In this document: one piece after another, positions 17,588 through 25,114 of the stretch
Numbering within the stretch: position 1 is the first letter of the stretch
How the letters are laid out: every line of letters begins with the position of its first letter
NCBI GenBank assembly: GCA_910585355.1
Contig: CAJUDN010000041.1
Coordinates: 1-27,319, forward strand
Origin: an uncultured Lachnospiraceae bacterium
GTDB taxonomy: Bacteria > Bacillota_A > Clostridia > Lachnospirales > Lachnospiraceae
Length of the DNA: 27,319 nucleotides
Reading direction: 5' to 3'
Notes under the pieces: model-generated
What the model was told of the DNA's origin: nothing
Seen by the model: the letters and a program-made list of their open reading frames with translations, nothing else
Databases searched by the model: none
Translations under genes and position numbers: made by a program

Positions 17588-17631
17588 CCCCCAAACCGAA
17601 AGATTGCCCCCTGTTTTGGGGGCATTTTTTT
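17588..17631 (+). terminator. Intrinsic terminator with a competing stem (attenuator-like)
   Basis: TGCCCCC (17605-17611) pairs with GGGGGCA (17618-17624), followed by seven T (17625-17631): a strong terminator after the pseudo-ABC gene. An upstream CCCCCAAA (17588-17595) can instead pair with TTTGGGGG (17615-17622), which would disrupt that stem. AAGATTG also occurs twice, before each C-run. A TATAAA at 17633-17638 may be the -10 of a promoter for the next gene, without a good -35. Confidence 0.8.
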
Positions 17632-17661
17632 GTATAAAATACAGGTAAACGGAGAGAGAAC

Positions 17662-18534
17662 ATGAAAGAATATATTGGAATCGACATTGGAGGAACAAAA
17701 TGCGCGGTTGTGCGTGGAAACGAAGACGGAAAGGTTTTAAAAAAACTCCGTTTTTCCACCAATGGCAGAGAAAAAACGTTAAAGGAGATCTTTGACAGTG
17801 CAGAAGCTCTCTGGTCTGAAAGAGTACAGGCTATAGGGGTAAGCTGCGGAGGCCCCTTAAATGGCAGGACCGGCGTTATCCTCGGACCGCCAAACCTGCC
17901 CGGATGGGATCAGGTTCCCATTACGGATATGCTGACAGAGCGGTTTCATGTACCGGCGAGACTTTGCAATGATGCAGATGCATGTGCAGTGGCCGAGTGG
18001 AAGTTCGGAGCCGGAAAGGGCTGTGAAAATCTGGTTTTTCTGACATTCGGAACGGGAATCGGGGCAGGCCTTATTTTAAACGGGCGGCTTTATGAGGGCG
18101 CGTTGGGCATGGCCGGTGAAGTGGGGCACATAAGGCTTTATGAGGACGGTCATATGGGCTACGGGAAGGCCGGAGCCTATGAAGGGTACATAAGCGGCGG
18201 AGGACTCGCCCAGTACGGGGAAGGTACGGCCAAAGAGCTGTATGATCGGGCGCAAAAAGGCGATGAGACAGCCATCGCAATATGGGAGAAGACAGGAACG
18301 ATTCTTGGAAAGCTTTTGGCCATTCTCGTGGATATTTTAAACCCGGACAGGATTGTGATTGGAAGCATTTATGCGAGAGCGGGCCATTTGATGGAGGAGT
18401 CCATGAACAGGGAGCTTCAAAAAGAGGCTCTGGGGCCGAACCGGGCAGCCTGCAAAATCGTTCCGGCGGCCCTTGGAGAATTTCTGGGAGATGTGGCCGC
18501 GCTCAGTATTGCCATGGATGCGGCGCAGAAATAA
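17662..18534 (+). CDS. ROK-family sugar kinase lacking the zinc cysteines
   Basis: A 290-aa cytoplasmic kinase. The N-terminal 'IGIDIGGTKCAVV' is the phosphate-binding ROK motif, 'NDADACAVAEW' holds the catalytic Asp (D104), and 'TFGTGIGAGLILNG' continues the ATP site. 'EVGHIRLY' keeps H156, but the usual zinc motif CxCGxxGCxE reads MGYGKAGAYE (165-174), so all three Cys are replaced. Lack of a helix-turn-helix marks it as a kinase and not a ROK repressor. The sugar could be glucose, mannose, fructose or allose; the neighbouring isomerase and fructokinase make a hexose likely. It stands first after the terminator, ahead of the Rbs-like transporter genes. Confidence 0.85.
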   Translation: MKEYIGIDIGGTKCAVVRGNEDGKVLKKLRFSTNGREKTLKEIFDSAEALWSERVQAIGVSCGGPLNGRTGVILGPPNLPGWDQVPITDMLTERFHVPARLCNDADACAVAEWKFGAGKGCENLVFLTFGTGIGAGLILNGRLYEGALGMAGEVGHIRLYEDGHMGYGKAGAYEGYISGGGLAQYGEGTAKELYDRAQKGDETAIAIWEKTGTILGKLLAILVDILNPDRIVIGSIYARAGHLMEESMNRELQKEALGPNRAACKIVPAALGEFLGDVAALSIAMDAAQK

Positions 18535-18627
18535 AGAAGGCGGACGAAATATCAGCCAGAAGGGCCTGTGTCCTCCGGTCTCAATGGATGCGGAGCGGAA
18601 ATAGAGACAGCGGATGCGGCACAGAAA
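18514..18627 (+). repeat. Imperfect repeats of the ROK gene's 3' end
   Basis: The 31-bp tail of the ROK gene including its stop (18514-18544) recurs imperfectly at 18584-18614, and a shorter version (GGATGCGGCACAGAAA) at 18612-18627. Each contains GGATGCGG followed by a purine-rich run. This looks like local slippage or duplication in the 131-bp gap before rbsA. Confidence 0.6.
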
Positions 18628-18665
18628 AAGAAGATAGAAGGAAGTAACAGAAAGAAGGGGAGCAG

Positions 18666-20171
18666 ATGGGAGAAGTAATTGTGTCCATGAAAAATATTGT
18701 CAAGACATTTCCAGGGGTAAAGGCTCTCGACAATGTAAATTTTGAGCTTCGCTCCGGAGAGGTCATGGCGCTTCTTGGCGAAAACGGAGCCGGGAAATCC
18801 ACGCTGATGAAAATCTTAAGCGGCGTTTACACAAAAGATGGCGGAACCATGACCATATTCGGAAAAGAATATGACAATCTGACGCCGAAACAGGCCCAGG
18901 CGGCAGGCGTGGCAATCATTCACCAGGAACTTAACATGTGCAGGCATCTGTCCGTTGCGGAGAATATGTTTCTGGGACGGGAAAAGGTGAAGGGGATCGT
19001 ATTAAAAAACAGTGAAATGGAGGCGGAGGCGGCAGGGATTCTGGGTGATTTGAAAATCGACATTGACCCGCGTCAGATGGTGGGCGATTTGCCGGTCTCC
19101 AAACAGCAGATGGTAGAAATTGCCAAGGCGCTTTCCATTCACGCGAAAGTTCTTATTATGGATGAGCCCACGTCCTCTCTGACAGCCAAGGAGATTGACG
19201 AGCTGTTCCGCATTATCCGGAAGCTGAAAGCGGACGGGTGTGGGATCGTTTACATATCCCACAGGCTGGAGGAGCTGCAGGCCATTGTGGACCGCGTCAC
19301 CATCATGCGGGACGGCCAGTATATCACCGACGGTATTTTTAAGGAGATGACCATGGATCAGATCATAGCCAATATGGTCGGGCGTGAGATCAAGGAGCAG
19401 TTCCCGAGAGTCTCCTGTGAAAAAGGAAAGAAAATCTTTGAGGTGAAGGATTTAAATGCCGGAAAGCTGGTACGCAATATCAATTTTTCCCTTTACGAAG
19501 GGGAGATCGTCGGATTTGCGGGCCTGATGGGCGCAGGGAGAACCGAGACCACAAGAGCGATCTTCGGCGTGGATCAGAAGACCGGAGGACAGATTTTCCT
19601 GGACGGAAACGAAGTGAAAATCAACTGTCCCATGGATGCCATCAAAGCCGGAATTGTTCTGGCCCCGGAGGACAGAAAGAAGGACGGCCTCTGTACGAAG
19701 CTCAGTATCCGCCATAACCTGGCTCTTCCGAATCTGGATCTTCTGTGCAATGGGCTTGGAGTCATAAGCAGCAGTAAGGAGGATAAGCTCTGCGAAGACG
19801 CAGTAAAGAATCTTATGATTAAAACGCCGACTGTGGAGGTCAATGCGGCCAACCTTTCCGGCGGAAACCAGCAAAAGGTGGTTGTGGGAAAATGGCTGGC
19901 AAGAAACTCCAGAGTGGTAATTTTCGATGAGCCTACAAGAGGTATTGATGTGGGCGCCAAGGTGGAGATCTATAATCTGATGAACAAATTGAAACAGGAA
20001 GGCATTGCAGTTATGTTCGTATCCTCTGAAATGCCTGAGGTCCTCGGGATCGCTGACAGAGTCATCGTTATGTGCGACGGACGGATAACCGGAGAGGTGA
20101 TGGCCCGTGAGACCACACAGAACGAGGTTTTAAAGTATGCGACCGAGTTTGAAAAGAAACAGGTAAGTTAG
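18666..20171 (+). CDS. Sugar ABC transporter ATPase, RbsA-like double NBD
   Basis: A 501-aa cytoplasmic ATPase of the ribose/galactose class. Half one is canonical: Walker A GENGAGKST, 'VSKQQMVEIAKAL', Walker B IMDEPTSSLT, H-loop 'ISHRLEE'. Half two has the usual degenerate P-loop 'GLMGAGRTE' but keeps LSGGNQQKVVVGKWL and IFDEPTRGID, as in active RbsA proteins. This makes a useful control for the upstream pseudo-ABC protein, which has lost everything. It works with the permease 12 bp downstream and the tandem binding lipoprotein. Confidence 0.94.
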   Translation: MGEVIVSMKNIVKTFPGVKALDNVNFELRSGEVMALLGENGAGKSTLMKILSGVYTKDGGTMTIFGKEYDNLTPKQAQAAGVAIIHQELNMCRHLSVAENMFLGREKVKGIVLKNSEMEAEAAGILGDLKIDIDPRQMVGDLPVSKQQMVEIAKALSIHAKVLIMDEPTSSLTAKEIDELFRIIRKLKADGCGIVYISHRLEELQAIVDRVTIMRDGQYITDGIFKEMTMDQIIANMVGREIKEQFPRVSCEKGKKIFEVKDLNAGKLVRNINFSLYEGEIVGFAGLMGAGRTETTRAIFGVDQKTGGQIFLDGNEVKINCPMDAIKAGIVLAPEDRKKDGLCTKLSIRHNLALPNLDLLCNGLGVISSSKEDKLCEDAVKNLMIKTPTVEVNAANLSGGNQQKVVVGKWLARNSRVVIFDEPTRGIDVGAKVEIYNLMNKLKQEGIAVMFVSSEMPEVLGIADRVIVMCDGRITGEVMARETTQNEVLKYATEFEKKQVS

Positions 20172-20183
20172 GAGGACAGTATC

Positions 20184-21200
20184 ATGAATGAGAAAAAGCA
20201 AAGTACAGTAAAGCGGCTCTTAAACACCAGGGGCATGGGGGCAGTCATCACCGCGTTCGCGGGTCTGATCGTTATTTATGTGGCGTTCGGCCTGATCGAC
20301 AGAAACGTTTTTTCCGGCCAGAACTTTATGAACCTTCTGCGCTCCATGTCTAAGTACCTGTTAATCGGCGTGGGACAGAGCTATCTTCTGATTACAGGAA
20401 ACATTGACCTTTCCATCGGTTCCATGGTTGGTATGAGCGCCATGATTTCTGCCACTATGATGGCGATGGGAGTAAATCCGGTACTGGCAATGGCGGTTGC
20501 CATGGCCTGCTGCCTGCTCTGCGGCGTAGTCAATGGATTTCTGGTGGGAGAATTTAAGCTTCCGCCGTTCATTGCGACTCTCGGCACCATGTTCGTGACC
20601 CGCGGCGTTGCCTATATGGTAAACAATAACCGCAATACGGATGCAATCGCAACAGGAATCGGAAAAGAAGCCGGGGACAGCTTCCAGAACTTCTTTTACT
20701 ATGGAAAGACATTTGGCGTATATAATACGTTCTGGATTGCGTTACTTCTGTTTCTGGTATTTTTCTTCCTGCTTTCCAAAACAAGAACCGGAAGACATAT
20801 TTACGCCATCGGCTCCAACGTGGACGCGGCGAAGCTTTCTGGTGTAAACGTTGTAAGCACGACCATTAAAGCGTATCTTGTCAGCGCCATATGTGCATGT
20901 GTGGTCGGCTTCATTCTCTGTGCACAGGCCGGCATGGGAAATATGGAGGCAGGAAACATGTATGAGATGTATGGCGTTGCGGCCGGCGTAATCGGCGGTA
21001 TTTCCCCATTGGGCGGCACAGGGCTTCTCCTTGGAACCTTTGCAGGCGCGGCAGTATGGCAGACGCTTGAGAACGGCCTTAACATGATCGGCGCACAGGT
21101 CGGCATTCAGCGTCTTGTGATTGGTATCATTGTGGTATTTTCCGTACTTCTGGACGTGGTAGTCCGTTCCGGAAATTTCGGAAAAAAGGCAGGTAAGTAA
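20184..21200 (+). CDS. Sugar ABC transporter permease, RbsC-like
   Basis: A 338-aa membrane protein (BPD_transp_2 family) with about eight to ten hydrophobic segments and family blocks 'GQSYLLITGNIDLSIGSMVG', 'PPFIATLGTMFVTRGVAYM', 'TRTGRHIYAIGSNVDAAKLSGVNV' and 'GGISPLGGTG'. AGGAGG lies eight bases before the ATG. It forms the membrane channel for RbsA and the binding lipoprotein. Substrate cannot be told from the permease alone. Confidence 0.94.
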   Translation: MNEKKQSTVKRLLNTRGMGAVITAFAGLIVIYVAFGLIDRNVFSGQNFMNLLRSMSKYLLIGVGQSYLLITGNIDLSIGSMVGMSAMISATMMAMGVNPVLAMAVAMACCLLCGVVNGFLVGEFKLPPFIATLGTMFVTRGVAYMVNNNRNTDAIATGIGKEAGDSFQNFFYYGKTFGVYNTFWIALLLFLVFFFLLSKTRTGRHIYAIGSNVDAAKLSGVNVVSTTIKAYLVSAICACVVGFILCAQAGMGNMEAGNMYEMYGVAAGVIGGISPLGGTGLLLGTFAGAAVWQTLENGLNMIGAQVGIQRLVIGIIVVFSVLLDVVVRSGNFGKKAGK

Positions 21201-21261
21201 GATATATCTAACTGTCCGAGAGCGGCGGTTACATATAGAAGAATCTTTTTAGGAGGTATTT

Positions 21262-23124
21262 ATGAAGAAGAAATTATTAGCAATGTTAAGCTGTGCCGTA
21301 CTGGCAGCAGCGTCTGTGATAGGATGCAGCTCCAAACCGGCGGAAACGGCAGCGGCCCCGGTGGAAACCACGAAAGCCGCTGAGACTTCAAAGGCCGCTG
21401 AGACCTCAAAGGCAACAGAGGCGGCTGCGTCAGGCGATACCAAGATCGCACTGATCACCATGGATTCCATTGACCAGCACTGGGTAACTTTAAATGAAGG
21501 CGCTCAGAAAGCGGCGGCGGAGCTTGGCGTGACAGTGACCTTCATGTCCCCCAACACCAAAGATGACGCCCAGCAGATCGAGTGCGTAAACAATGCGGCT
21601 GCCGGCGGATATAAGGCGATCATCGTAGCGGCAAACGGCCCGGACGCCATTTCTTCCGCCTTAAAAGAAGCGGCTTCCTCCGGCATTAAGATTGTATATG
21701 TAGACTCTCCGGCAAATGTAGACGCAGAGGCTACCTTCTCCACAGACAATGAGGCGGCCGGAAAGGTTGCCGGGGAAGAGATGATTAAAGCCTTAGAGGC
21801 GGCAGGAATTACCTCCGGTAAGATTGGTATCGTGAACGTAAACGCAGCGACAGACTCCACCGTAAAGAGAGAAAACGGCTTCCGTTCCGCATTTGAGGGA
21901 AAAGGTTATGAGTTAATGGAGACCCAGTACGGCGAAGGCGACGCCGCCAAGTCCCAGACCATCGCGGAGAACTATATTACCCAGGGCGTCGTAGGAATTT
22001 TCGGATGCAACGAGGGTTCCACAACAGGAACCGGAAACGCTATCAAGGCATCCGGCAAGTCTGATATCATTGGCGTAGGTTTTGACAAATCTGATGCGAT
22101 CATGAATCTCATAAACGACGGTTATCTTCTCTGCACCATGGCCCAGAACCCGGATGTGATGGGGTATGAAGGCGTAAAGGCAGCCGTTGCGGCATTAAAC
22201 GGCGAAAGCCTCGGCGGCAAGGTTACCGACACAGGCGTATCCGTAATTAAGGCAGGCGGCGCAGGAAGCGCTGCGGCAGCTCCGGCAGCGGCCGCGACAA
22301 AGAACTGGAAAATTGCTCTGATCACCATGGATTCCATCGACCAGCACTGGGTAACTTTAAATGAAGGCGCTCAGAAGGCAGCGGGGGAGCTTGGCGTGAC
22401 AGTGACCTTTATGTCCCCCAACACCAAGGATGACGCTCAGCAGATCGAGTGCGTAAACAATGCGGCTGCCGGCGGATATGAGGCGATCATCGTAGCGGCA
22501 AACGGCCCGGACGCCATTTCTTCCGCCTTAAAAGAAGCGGCTTCCTCCGGCATTAAGATTGTATATGTAGACTCTCCGGCAAATGTAGACGCAGAGGCTA
22601 CCTTCTCCACAGACAATGAGGCGGCCGGAAAGGTTGCCGGGGAAGAGATGATTAAAGCCTTAGAGGCGGCAGGAATTACCTCCGGTAAGATTGGTATCGT
22701 GAACGTAAACGCAGCGACAGACTCCACCGTAAAGAGAGAAAACGGCTTCCGTTCCGCATTTGAGGGAAAAGGTTATGAGTTAATGGAGACCCAGTACGGC
22801 GAAGGCGACGCCGCCAAGTCCCAGACCATCGCGGAGAACTATATTACCCAGGGCGTCGTAGGAATTTTCGGATGCAACGAGGGTTCCACAACAGGAACCG
22901 GAAACGCTATCAAGGCATCCGGCAAGTCTGATATCATTGGCGTAGGTTTTGACAAATCTGATGCGATCATGAATCTCATAAACGACGGTTATCTTCTCTG
23001 CACCATGGCCCAGAACCCGGATGTGATGGGTTCTGAGGGTGTAAAGGCAGCCGTTGCGGCTCTTGAAGGACAGTCCCTTGGCGGAGCCGTACAGGATACA
23101 GGAGTTTCTGTTTTAAAAAAATAG
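21262..23124 (+). CDS. Sugar-binding lipoprotein with two nearly identical binding domains
   Basis: A 620-aa extracytoplasmic protein, about twice the usual RbsB length. The signal sequence ends in VIGC (Cys22). An Ala/Glu/Thr linker includes two 18-bp DNA repeats (21373-21408). Domain 1 spans residues 61-330 and domain 2 residues 350-619, both Peripla_BP_4 type ('KIALITMDSIDQHWVTLNEGAQKAA' to 'DTGVSV'). They are joined by an Ala-rich linker and differ at about eight of 270 residues. Both domains keep the same candidate sugar-contact blocks ('DSPANVDAEATFSTDN', 'GCNEGSTTGTGNA', 'GVGFDKSDA'), so both should bind sugar. AGGAGG is five bases before the ATG. The gene completes an rbsA-rbsC-binding protein operon. 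Confidence 0.93.
   Translation: MKKKLLAMLSCAVLAAASVIGCSSKPAETAAAPVETTKAAETSKAAETSKATEAAASGDTKIALITMDSIDQHWVTLNEGAQKAAAELGVTVTFMSPNTKDDAQQIECVNNAAAGGYKAIIVAANGPDAISSALKEAASSGIKIVYVDSPANVDAEATFSTDNEAAGKVAGEEMIKALEAAGITSGKIGIVNVNAATDSTVKRENGFRSAFEGKGYELMETQYGEGDAAKSQTIAENYITQGVVGIFGCNEGSTTGTGNAIKASGKSDIIGVGFDKSDAIMNLINDGYLLCTMAQNPDVMGYEGVKAAVAALNGESLGGKVTDTGVSVIKAGGAGSAAAAPAAAATKNWKIALITMDSIDQHWVTLNEGAQKAAGELGVTVTFMSPNTKDDAQQIECVNNAAAGGYEAIIVAANGPDAISSALKEAASSGIKIVYVDSPANVDAEATFSTDNEAAGKVAGEEMIKALEAAGITSGKIGIVNVNAATDSTVKRENGFRSAFEGKGYELMETQYGEGDAAKSQTIAENYITQGVVGIFGCNEGSTTGTGNAIKASGKSDIIGVGFDKSDAIMNLINDGYLLCTMAQNPDVMGSEGVKAAVAALEGQSLGGAVQDTGVSVLKK
21442..22251 (+). repeat. Intragenic tandem repeat, copy 1 (810 bp)
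   Basis: Aligns without gaps to 22309-23118 at an offset of 867 bp (289 codons). Differences counted by eye are about 11 in the first 172 bases, none in 21614-22163 (550 bp), and about 31 in the last 88 bases. The frame is preserved. Confidence 0.92.
22309..23118 (+). repeat. Intragenic tandem repeat, copy 2 (810 bp)
   Basis: Second unit, encoding binding domain 2; it lacks a signal sequence of its own. The identical core is 22481-23030. The 57-bp spacer between units encodes the Ala-rich linker. Confidence 0.92.
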
Positions 23125-23141
23125 TGAAAAGTGAAGATAAA

Positions 23142-23285
23142 GTTACTGTTCGCTCCCCGGTCACTCACTCCGCTGATTGACCGGGGGCCAGTATCATAGT
23201 GGGGCCAAAGCATATGTCCCGTGGCCGCAGACAATTTTAAATGGGCATATGCAGTTACGTTCACAGGGTACCTGTGAACAGTAAC
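23142..23285 (-). repeat. 144-bp structured dispersed repeat, copy B (inverted)
   Basis: Same length as copy A (98-241), in opposite orientation, about 82% identical without gaps. Read on the minus strand it has three stems. A terminal one is GTTAC-T-GTTCACAGG against CCTGTGAAC-GTAAC. A middle one pairs GCATATG with CATATGC beside CCC/GGG. The 3' one is CCCCGGTCA with TGACCGGGG. The two ends, GTTACTGTTC and GAACAGTAAC, are exact inverted repeats. This copy looks better preserved than copy A. It separates the binding-protein gene from the isomerase gene. Confidence 0.82.
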
Positions 23286-23291
23286 AAGATG

Positions 23292-23321
23292 GGAACGCCG
23301 GACTGAAAGGATCGGCGTTCC
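23292..23321. other. Stem-loop beside repeat copy B
   Basis: A perfect 9-bp stem (GGAACGCCG with CGGCGTTCC) and a 12-nt loop, ending just before the -35 box of the isomerase promoter. No T-run follows. It sits on the same end of the repeat as the unrelated hairpin next to copy A. Confidence 0.6.
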
Positions 23322-23323
23322 TA

Positions 23324-23351
23324 TTGAATTATGGGATAATTATGATATAAT
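23324..23351 (+). promoter_or_regulatory. SigA-type promoter for the isomerase/fructokinase pair
   Basis: TTGAAT (23324-23329), a 16-bp spacer and a perfect TATAAT (23346-23351). Transcription would start about 14 nt before the ATG at 23371 and just upstream of the AGGAGG at 23358-23363, so the leader is very short. Confidence 0.6.
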
Positions 23352-23370
23352 TGGGATAGGAGGCTTCGTG

Positions 23371-24057
23371 ATGAAACGCAGTGAAATTAATGCAGCATTA
23401 AAAGAAATGGAAGCGATGGTAAAAGAATACCGTTTTGCGATTCCCCCATTCTGTAATTTTACTCCGGAAGAGTGGCAGGAAAAGGGACACGATTATGATG
23501 AGATCAGGGATAATATGCTTGGCTGGGATATTACCGATTACGGCCTGGGTGATTTTAATAAGGTTGGATTTTCTCTGATCACCATCCGCAACGGCAATCT
23601 TAAAATGCGCGATACGTATACCAAATCCTATGCGGAAAAGCTACTATACATTAAAGAAGGACAATATTCCCCGATGCATTTCCATTGGTCCAAAATGGAG
23701 GACATTATCAACCGCGGGGGAGGAAATGTGCTGATCCGCGTGTACAATTCCACGCCGGATGAGGAATTGGACAAGGTGAATGACGTGCATGTCCATGTGG
23801 ACGGCAGAGAGATGGTGGTGCCGGCCGGGACCCAGGTGCGGCTGACTCCGGGTGAGAGCATCACGATCTATCCGTATATGTACCATGATTTTGAGGTGGA
23901 GAAGGGCGGCGGCCCTGTACTTTTGGGAGAAGTAAGCCAGTGCAATGATGACAATACGGATAACCGGTTCTATGAGAAGATGGGACGGTTCCCGAAAATT
24001 GAAGAGGACGAGGCTCCGTACCGTCTGCTCTGCAATGAATATCCGGAGGCAAAATAA
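23371..24057 (+). CDS. D-lyxose/D-mannose ketol-isomerase family protein
   Basis: A 228-aa cupin-fold sugar isomerase of the D-lyxose isomerase family (Lyx_isomer), which interconverts D-lyxose with D-xylulose and D-mannose with D-fructose. Length matches characterised members (about 225-230 aa). The metal site is visible as 'MHFHWSKMED' (two His and a Glu) with a later His in 'YMYHDFEVE'. The sequences 'NAALKEMEAMVKEYRFAIPPFCNFTPEEW' and 'DNMLGWDITDYGLGDFNKVGFSL' are family-specific. I chose ATG 23371, seven bases after AGGAGG; a GTG three bases earlier is too close. Followed after 76 bp by a fructokinase, which favours a mannose-to-fructose role. Confidence 0.88.
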   Translation: MKRSEINAALKEMEAMVKEYRFAIPPFCNFTPEEWQEKGHDYDEIRDNMLGWDITDYGLGDFNKVGFSLITIRNGNLKMRDTYTKSYAEKLLYIKEGQYSPMHFHWSKMEDIINRGGGNVLIRVYNSTPDEELDKVNDVHVHVDGREMVVPAGTQVRLTPGESITIYPYMYHDFEVEKGGGPVLLGEVSQCNDDNTDNRFYEKMGRFPKIEEDEAPYRLLCNEYPEAK

Positions 24058-24133
24058 GAGCAGCGGTTCAGGCCGGGCGGCCTTATATGAGACATAGGAA
24101 GGAACGCAATAAAAAACGTGGCGAGGTGGAACT

Positions 24134-25084
24134 ATGTATGATGTAACAGCGATTGGTGAATTATTAATTGACTTCGCATCTAAGGAGACGGACGCCGCCG
24201 GATATCCGACGATGAAGGCCAATCCGGGCGGAGCGCCGGGAAACTTTCTGGCGGCGCTGAACAAATACGGCGCAAAGACAGCATTCCTGGGAAAAGTAGG
24301 CGGGGATGCTTTTGGCAGGCTTTTGATAAATACCTTTAAGGAAGCGGGAATAGAGACCAGGGGAATCCGGGTGGATGATTCTGTGTTTACCACACTGGCT
24401 TTTGTCACCTTCAGCCCGGACGGCGACCGTTTCTTCAGTTTTGCGAGAAAACCAGGGGCGGACACCAGACTGGCTTTTGAAGAGCTGGATTTAAGCCTGA
24501 TTGATGAAGCGAAGGTGTTCCATTTCGGTACGTTAAGCCTTACTGACGAGCCGGTTCGCACGGCAACGAAAAAGGCGGCGGCTTATGCCAAAGAAAAAGG
24601 CAGGCTGATTACTTTTGATCCCAATTTGAGGCTTCCGCTCTGGGATTCTCCTGAGACGGCAAAAGAACAGATCCTCTGGGGGCTTTCCCATGCCGACGTG
24701 GTAAAGATCAGTGATGAAGAGGTGGAATTTCTCTGGGGAATCACAGATGAGAAGGAAGCGGCAGAGAAACTGATGAGAGAATATGGGGTGAAGCTTGCCA
24801 TGATCACCATGGGGCCCAAGGGCGCCTATCTTGCAAATGCCAATGCGGCCGGGGCGGCAAAATGCCCGTCTGTGAAACCGGTGGATACCACTGGAGCCGG
24901 TGATATTTTTGGAGGAAGCGCGGTTTCCAGACTGCTTAAGACCGGAAAAGCTCCAGAAACACTGAACGAAAAAGAGCTTATGGAAATTGGAAGCTTTGCG
25001 TGTACGGCGGCCAGCCTTTCCACCCAAAAGCCAGGCGGAATTCCCAGCATTCCGGCGGAGGAAGAGGTCCTTGGGGCAATCTGA
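24134..25084 (+). CDS. PfkB-family fructokinase
   Basis: A 316-aa ribokinase-superfamily kinase. N-terminal 'AIGELLIDF' and 'NPGGAPGNFLAALNKYGAKTAFLGKVGGDAFG' form the first PfkB signature, while 'DTTGAGDIFGG' contains the catalytic Asp and anion hole. 'DPNLRLPLW' and 'KISDEEVEFLWG' are typical of bacterial fructokinases (ScrK type) in my recollection. Expected product: fructose 6-phosphate, taking fructose from the isomerase upstream or from outside. A GAGGTGG box precedes the ATG by four bases. A T-rich stretch follows the stop but has no hairpin of its own; the palindromes starting at 25115 may end transcription. Confidence 0.87.
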   Translation: MYDVTAIGELLIDFASKETDAAGYPTMKANPGGAPGNFLAALNKYGAKTAFLGKVGGDAFGRLLINTFKEAGIETRGIRVDDSVFTTLAFVTFSPDGDRFFSFARKPGADTRLAFEELDLSLIDEAKVFHFGTLSLTDEPVRTATKKAAAYAKEKGRLITFDPNLRLPLWDSPETAKEQILWGLSHADVVKISDEEVEFLWGITDEKEAAEKLMREYGVKLAMITMGPKGAYLANANAAGAAKCPSVKPVDTTGAGDIFGGSAVSRLLKTGKAPETLNEKELMEIGSFACTAASLSTQKPGGIPSIPAEEEVLGAI

Positions 25085-25114
25085 CATTTCTTTTTTTTGG
25101 CAAGGATTTTAAAG

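Noticed and set aside
21442..23118. Tandem repeat as two separate genes
   Set aside because: There is no stop, ribosome binding site or signal peptide between the units; the frame is continuous through the Ala-rich linker.
24058..24133. Short AGGCC/GGCCT hairpin between isomerase and fructokinase
   Set aside because: A stem of five pairs with no T-run is too weak to call a terminator; the two genes are likely cotranscribed.
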